Origin: Trichomonas tenax
Lineage: Eukaryota; Parabasalia; Trichomonadida; Trichomonadidae
NCBI GenBank assembly: GCA_023091735.1
Contig: JALKBU010001503.1
Span: 1-10,184, forward strand
Length of the DNA stretch: 10,184 nucleotides
Direction of reading: 5' to 3'
Part shown: one piece after another, positions 6,686 to 10,184 of the stretch
Position numbering within the stretch: the first letter of the stretch is position 1
Layout: the number at the start of each line of letters is the position of its first letter
Made by a program: the position numbers and the translations under genes
The notes under the pieces: generated by a model
Seen by the model: only the letters and a program-made list of their open reading frames with translations
The model's database searches: none
What the model was told of the DNA's origin: nothing

Positions 6686-6948
6686 TTAATTTGCAACGAG
6701 TTTTAATGATATACTAAATGTTGAGGTTTCAGAAGCAGGAAAACAAATGCTTCGTTCAACAATGATCGAGATCGCTTCCATTGTTTCATTTGATGCCGGT
6801 ATGATTATTTCAATTTTGAATTGTTTTGTCAAAATTCCACAATTTCTAATGTAAATACACCTGCATTATTAAAATCATCTTTACCATAATTGCAATTATA
6901 ATTTGAAAGCCGTCTAAAATTTTGCAACAAAAAATAGTAGAATTGCAT
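6686..6948 (-). pseudogene. Frameshifted paralogue of the 4097-4720 gene (C-terminal end)
   Basis: One minus-strand frame is open from 6865 down to TAA 6686-6688 and ends ISLKLVAN, echoing ISLKFVPN. It also carries NETMEAISII at a position comparable to NETFNLMYSF. A second frame from ATG 6946-6948 encodes 39 codons ending GVFTLEIVEF before TGA 6829-6831. The two overlap in different frames, and protein-like sequence crosses from one to the other near 6830, so I read one gene with a frameshift. Its stop lies 19 bases before the truncated penton-like copy, the same order and spacing as the intact pair at 4097/4077. The protein-like frame upstream of 6948 runs to a stop at 7003-7005. Confidence 0.5.
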
Positions 6949-7005
6949 TAATTTGAAATATGCTATAGTTGCGTATTTATATTTTTTATAATGTGATTGA
7001 ATTCA

Positions 7006-7217
7006 ATGTTGTATTTACATAAAACTTGAAAAATACAAATTGATGGTTGACAAATTTTGAATTTTCACCTTGAATTTGTTCGTTTACACACGAAAACCGT
7101 ATAAGGCCGTTTGAGAAATTAGTGTATTGCAACAGATATAAAATCACGTCTATATCAATTGATACTTGTATGAATCATATATTAAGTCTTCATTCGTAAA
7201 AAGAATATAAACAATTT
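7006..7217. other. Intergenic DNA between the element and actin; actin 3' region
   Basis: An AT-rich stretch with no gene that I can support. On the minus strand the actin stop reads TTCTAAAAATTG, so the stop codon overlaps a TAAA tetranucleotide, the known trichomonad poly(A) signal. The right-hand boundary of the viral element must lie somewhere in about 6950-7200, but no terminal inverted repeat or target-site duplication was recognised. Confidence 0.35.
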
Positions 7218-8336
7218 TTAGAAGCACTTACGATGGACAATGGATGGACCTGCGTCGTCGTACTCCTCTTTGGTGATGACCATCTGTGGGAATGTGGCAA
7301 GGGATGCAAGGATGGAACCACCGACCCAAACGGCGTACTTACGCTCCTTTGGGGCGACAATGTTGACCTTCATTGTTGGTCGGGCGAGTGCTGTGATTTC
7401 CCTGTCAAGACGCTCTGGAAGGCCCTTGAACATTGTTGTGCCACCGGAAAGAACGATGTTAGCGTAGAGATCCTTATGAACATCGTTATTGCACTTCATG
7501 ATGGAATCGAAGAGTGTCTTGTCGATACCATCGTACTCCATGTAATCGAAGTATGGCTTGAAGAGCATTTCTGGACAGCGGAAACGCTCGTTTCCGACTG
7601 TGATAACGTTGCCATTTTGAAGTGTGTAGTTGACGTTGATGGATGAGTCTGTAAAAGCCTTCTCCATTTCAGCATCGAAATCGAGGGCGACATAGCAAAA
7701 CTTCTCCTTGATGTCACGAACGATTTCCTTTTCAGCTGTTGTGTTGAAAGCGTTGCCGCTCTCTTCGAGGAGCCTAACCATCCAAGCTGTGAGGTCGCGG
7801 CCGGCAAGGTTGACTCTCATGATGGCGTGTGGGAAGGAGTAGCTTTCGTAAATTGGGACTATTTGGGAAACACCATCACCAGCATCGAAGACGATACCTG
7901 TTGTACGGCCAGAGGAGTAGAGGGAAAGAACAGCCTGCATACCGACATAGAAGGATGGGACGTTGAATGTGTCGAACATAAGTGAGATCATTTTCTCACG
8001 GTTAGCCTTTGGGTTAAGTGAGGTTTCTGTGAGAAGGACTGGGTACCCTGTTGGGTCAATACGAAGCTCGTTGTAGAATGTGTGGTGCCAGATCTTCTCC
8101 ATATCATCCCAGTTGTTTACGATACCGTGCTCAATTGGGTACTTGAGGCTGAGGAAAACAGGATTGGAGAAAGCCTCATCACCAATAAAAACATCCTTAG
8201 CGAATTGTTGTTTGCACTTCGGGCGGCCAACAATGGATGGGAAAACAGTGCGTGGGGCTTCATCACCAGAGAAACCAGCCTTGCACATACCAGAGCCGTT
8301 ATCGATAACGATTGTCGGAACGTCTTCTTCAGCCAT
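7218..8336 (-). CDS. Actin (divergent paralogue, intronless)
   Basis: This is a 372-aa actin-family cytoskeletal ATPase. Landmarks: phosphate loop 1 [11 protein letters not shown] (residues 12-22), YPIEHGI with the conserved His (70), [17 protein letters not shown] (76-92), NPKANREKM (108-116), phosphate loop 2 DAGDGV (151-156), [16 protein letters not shown] (205-220), NERFRCPE (249-256), LSGGTTMF (296-303) and the canonical end [10 protein letters not shown]. It is not a standard actin. The DNase I-binding loop after GRP (37-39) is about four residues shorter and lacks the usual HQGVMVGM. The histidine equivalent to H161, involved in ATP hydrolysis, is Gln158. Gln134 (equivalent to Q137) is kept. 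Polymerisation or hydrolysis may therefore differ. Codon use is much more GC-rich than in the neighbouring element genes, as for a well-expressed host gene. A TCACA initiator lies 12 bases upstream of the ATG. Confidence 0.95.
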   Translation of the reverse strand: MAEEDVPTIVIDNGSGMCKAGFSGDEAPRTVFPSIVGRPKCKQQFAKDVFIGDEAFSNPVFLSLKYPIEHGIVNNWDDMEKIWHHTFYNELRIDPTGYPVLLTETSLNPKANREKMISLMFDTFNVPSFYVGMQAVLSLYSSGRTTGIVFDAGDGVSQIVPIYESYSFPHAIMRVNLAGRDLTAWMVRLLEESGNAFNTTAEKEIVRDIKEKFCYVALDFDAEMEKAFTDSSINVNYTLQNGNVITVGNERFRCPEMLFKPYFDYMEYDGIDKTLFDSIMKCNNDVHKDLYANIVLSGGTTMFKGLPERLDREITALARPTMKVNIVAPKERKYAVWVGGSILASLATFPQMVITKEEYDDAGPSIVHRKCF

Positions 8337-8353
8337 TATTTAAAATGTGAAGT
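8321..8353 (-). repeat. Copy 1 of a 33-bp perfect direct repeat (actin promoter and first codons)
   Basis: The 33 bases covering the actin initiator, leader and codons MAEED recur exactly at 8439-8471, 118 bases away in the same orientation. This copy is the one joined to the full actin coding region. Confidence 0.9.
8337..8353 (-). promoter_or_regulatory. Actin core promoter (initiator TCACA)
   Basis: Read on the minus strand the sequence before the ATG is ACTTCACATTTTAAATA. TCACA fits the trichomonad initiator TCAYW, with A+1 at 8348 and a 12-base leader, within the short range known for Trichomonas transcripts. Confidence 0.65.
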
Positions 8354-8438
8354 CATTTCGATTTGGCGGTTTTCACCTCATTAACCAGCAACTTTTGTCC
8401 TGTGCAAGACAATGTGAGGCTGGCTTCGCAGGACAATT
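8354..8438 (+). other. Spacer between the repeats with a possible inverted actin scrap
   Basis: On the plus strand TGTGCAAG (8401-8408) and GCTGGCTTCGCAGGA (about 8419-8433) resemble the actin codons for CK and AGFAG, but in the opposite direction to the neighbouring actin gene and split by about ten bases. The plus frame reads QCEAGFAGQ, like MCKAGFAGD of conventional actins and not like this gene's AGFSG. This hints at a rearrangement involving another actin copy. The match is short and could be chance. Confidence 0.35.
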
Positions 8439-8471
8439 CGTCTTCTTCAGCCATTATTTAAAATGTGAAGT
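8439..8471 (-). repeat. Copy 2 of the 33-bp repeat: orphan actin promoter and start
   Basis: Exact duplicate of 8321-8353, including the initiator (TCACA at about 8464-8468) and ATG (8452-8454) with MAEED. After these codons the frame leaves actin and ends at TGA 8353-8355 after 33 codons, so it directs only a short unrelated peptide frame (8353-8454), if transcribed. Confidence 0.9.
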
Positions 8472-8730
8472 GATACAAGTTCATGAGTTCTCAAAAATTC
8501 AATCATCCACTTCCAGTTTATATTATCCTTTCGCCCAAGATAAGAGATGTTTTATCACAAATGAATTCAAATTGTAAAGTATTATTTCGTTGATATGTGT
8601 TGACAACTGGGGACAAATTAGACAAACTTCAAAGGATTTCCATATTTGCCTGTACTCTTTATATATATTGACCATTGAGTCCAGTTTTGTCTTGGCACCG
8701 CTCTATTCTCTTTGGGTGCATCATTTCTCC

Positions 8731-8753
8731 TTAAGGGTCCGCTATGGCCAAAT
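8731..8753 (+). repeat. Left arm of an inverted repeat pair
   Basis: TTAAGGGTCCGCTATGGCCAAAT-type sequence matches the reverse complement of 9691-9713 at about 20 of 23 positions, allowing a one-base shift in the middle. It is GC-richer than its surroundings. It could be a terminal inverted repeat of a roughly 980-bp non-autonomous element or part of two inverted copies of a dispersed repeat. Confidence 0.5.
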
Positions 8754-9472
8754 TTCCTGTATAGTCCTTCACTTTTTTGGTGTATTTTTAACTTATTTAG
8801 GTACAAGAAAATGTTAAAAAATCACCAAAAAAAAAACAACCTTCTTGATTTTGTTTCCCCTCATACTAAGGAATAATTGTTTGAAGTATCACGGTGTAAT
8901 TTTAACTTTTTAACAATATCATTAATATCTCCTAGGAAAAAGGCGTAATCATTTAACATTTTAATGGATATTTGAATGCCTATATGCTAATGAATACGTT
9001 GGTAATGGTAAAGTAGCAAAATAAACAAGTGTACCCTAAAATTTCATTGCATAGATCTTAAAGTTACCATTTGCTAATATTATCATGAACCAATATTAAT
9101 AATAAATGGATTCAACTGACATACAATCATATTCTTGATATAGAAGCCGAGATTCAAAAAAAAGTTTTTGAATTGCAATTCAATAATTTGTTTTCATGTT
9201 TAATATTCATACTACAGTGCATTGTTGTGAAATTTATATTCATATTACAATTTGCGTGTTTTTGTCTCAAAAATCAAATATTTTCAATAAATTTTGGTAG
9301 TACAATGATTAAAATGCTTCAAACAATGGAAATTTTATCTTGAAATCGAGAAATATTCAAGTTTTTAACATTTTTTTATTCTTTTGTGTTTTGTACTTTT
9401 ATTACTAAAATGCTGCTAAATGATGATCAGTAAATACATTAATGCAAGAAAAACAGGTGTTAGATTTTCACC

Positions 9473-9509
9473 AAAATCATGATTTTTGAAAAAATCACGA
9501 TTTTTTTCA
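9473..9509. repeat. Two adjacent AT-rich hairpins
   Basis: AAAATCATGATTTT (9473-9486) is a perfect 14-base palindrome. Directly after it, TGAAAAAATCACGATTTTTTTCA (9487-9509) forms a near-perfect stem with arms of nine to ten bases. Both use the related cores ATCATGAT and ATCACGAT. Confidence 0.55.
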
Positions 9510-9690
9510 AAGTCCATGGTTTTAAAGTTTTGATCGATTTTTAAGCGAGAGATATTAATGAATCCCCTCTAATATGCTATGTGCAAAGAATCAAATATCA
9601 TTGTAAATCTAGATCTCTCTATCTTGAACTACATCAAATTGTGGGAAATACGGTTTTGAGACAATCTCATTGAATATTTTGAGAGCATAT

Positions 9691-9713
9691 ATTTGGCATT
9701 AGCGGACCCTCAA
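9691..9713 (-). repeat. Right arm of the inverted repeat pair
   Basis: ATTTGGCATTAGCGGACCCT is followed by CAA. It pairs with 8731-8753; the shared core is AGGGTCCGCT. No target-site duplication was identified next to either arm. Confidence 0.5.
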
Positions 9714-10184
9714 CATCAATTCTTTAGGATCGTCAAATAATAAAAACCACGTTTCACCTCTGAAAATTCTGAATTCAAAAAACAATTTGTGTTTATGAAG
9801 TTCACTAATTGGAAACGAAGTTTCAGACATGCTCAGCCATAATCAATGAGATCATGATAGAGGTCCTTCATATCATTATAATTTGTATTTTTGGCCAAGA
9901 AAATTAATGAAGAAACTTCCAGAAAAATTGTAAACTTTTCATGTCACTATTGTTATTCTATATGAATAGAGTAAAATATTAAAAAATCAATTATAATATA
10001 ACAATATTAATTATTATAATTAAATTCCAAAATATTTAATATTCATTGAGAAAAAACGGGACTGGGACAAAATAGAACAACGTGCTTTTCTGACATGTAA
10101 CTTATTTTTGATATGTAAAGTCAAAATGTCAAAATAAAGGAAAGTGACGTGTTTGCGCGGAAAAAATGGAAAAGTATCAATAGG

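Larger units (their letters stand above)
8578..10184. other. AT-rich DNA without a convincing gene
   Basis: About 1.6 kb with stops in all frames. The only frames above about 60 codons are 8590-8817 (+) and 8618-8806 (-), which overlap each other and show no family signature. No tRNA, rRNA or other RNA gene was recognised. The region holds one pair of inverted repeats (8731/9691), a similar pair of direct motifs (8606/10061) and small hairpins near 9473-9509, consistent with mobile-element remnants. Confidence 0.4.

Noticed and set aside
7003..7217. Terminal inverted repeat of the viral element near its right edge
   Set aside because: I compared this AT-rich stretch by eye with the left part of the window and saw no matching inverted sequence. 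The left end of the element is probably lost or outside the window.
7233..7646. Plus-strand frames opposite actin (also 7240-7467, 8080-8343, 8082-8384) and the minus frame 7496-7807
   Set aside because: They are shadow frames of a well-conserved actin gene with GC-rich codon positions and show no protein family of their own.
8347..8577. 76-codon plus-strand frame upstream of actin
   Set aside because: It reads through both copies of the 33-bp actin promoter repeat in antisense (the same peptide [10 protein letters not shown] appears by duplication), so it is unlikely to be a gene.
8590..8817. Overlapping frames on both strands (8590-8817 plus, 8618-8806 minus)
   Set aside because: Neither has a recognisable domain or a convincing initiator, and they overlap each other almost completely. 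The stretch may be part of a dispersed repeat, so a remnant coding origin is not excluded.

Overview
The window looks like nuclear DNA of a parabasalid (trichomonad) protist that carries a decaying integrated DNA-virus-like element (about 1-6950) next to a host actin gene (7218-8336). The host assignment rests on three things. The actin gene has no introns. A trichomonad-type initiator (TCAYW) lies a few bases upstream of the actin ATG and of at least two element genes. A TAAA tetranucleotide overlaps the actin stop codon, as in the trichomonad poly(A) signal. The DNA is strongly AT-rich outside actin. The exact species cannot be fixed from the sequence.

Layout: 1-118 is an anomalous GC-rich stretch with a hairpin. 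It abuts the 5'-truncated C-terminal half of a D5-like (DUF5906-type) superfamily 3 primase-helicase on + (about 119-766). Next come about 1.1 kb of degenerate tandem repeats and AT-rich repeats with inverted repeats (770-1880). A small unknown gene on - (1884-2279) and a KilA-N-type regulator on + (2472-3260) share a divergent intergenic region. A capsid block on - follows: a probable penton-like jelly-roll protein (3307-4077), an unknown protein with a coiled-coil-like segment (4097-4720), and a probable double-jelly-roll major capsid protein broken by one frameshift and two in-frame TGA codons (4812-6450). Upstream of it, 6484-6948 holds a degraded second copy of the junction between the two smaller capsid-block genes. 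Then come the divergent actin gene, a short duplication of its own promoter and first codons (8439-8471), and about 1.6 kb of AT-rich DNA with no convincing gene but with inverted repeats suggesting mobile-element remnants.

Taken together, the left two-thirds reads as a Maverick/Polinton-, virophage- or polinton-like-virus-class element. The helicase remnant would be for replication, the KilA-N protein for DNA binding or regulation, and the capsid block for virion building. The major capsid gene and the helicase are broken, so this copy is probably not autonomous. The KilA-N gene, the 1884-2279 gene and the two smaller capsid-block genes are still open. No polymerase, integrase, packaging ATPase, protease or terminal inverted repeat of the element was seen; these may lie outside the window or be lost. 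The functional names for the capsid proteins are inferred from sequence style and gene context, not from a database search.
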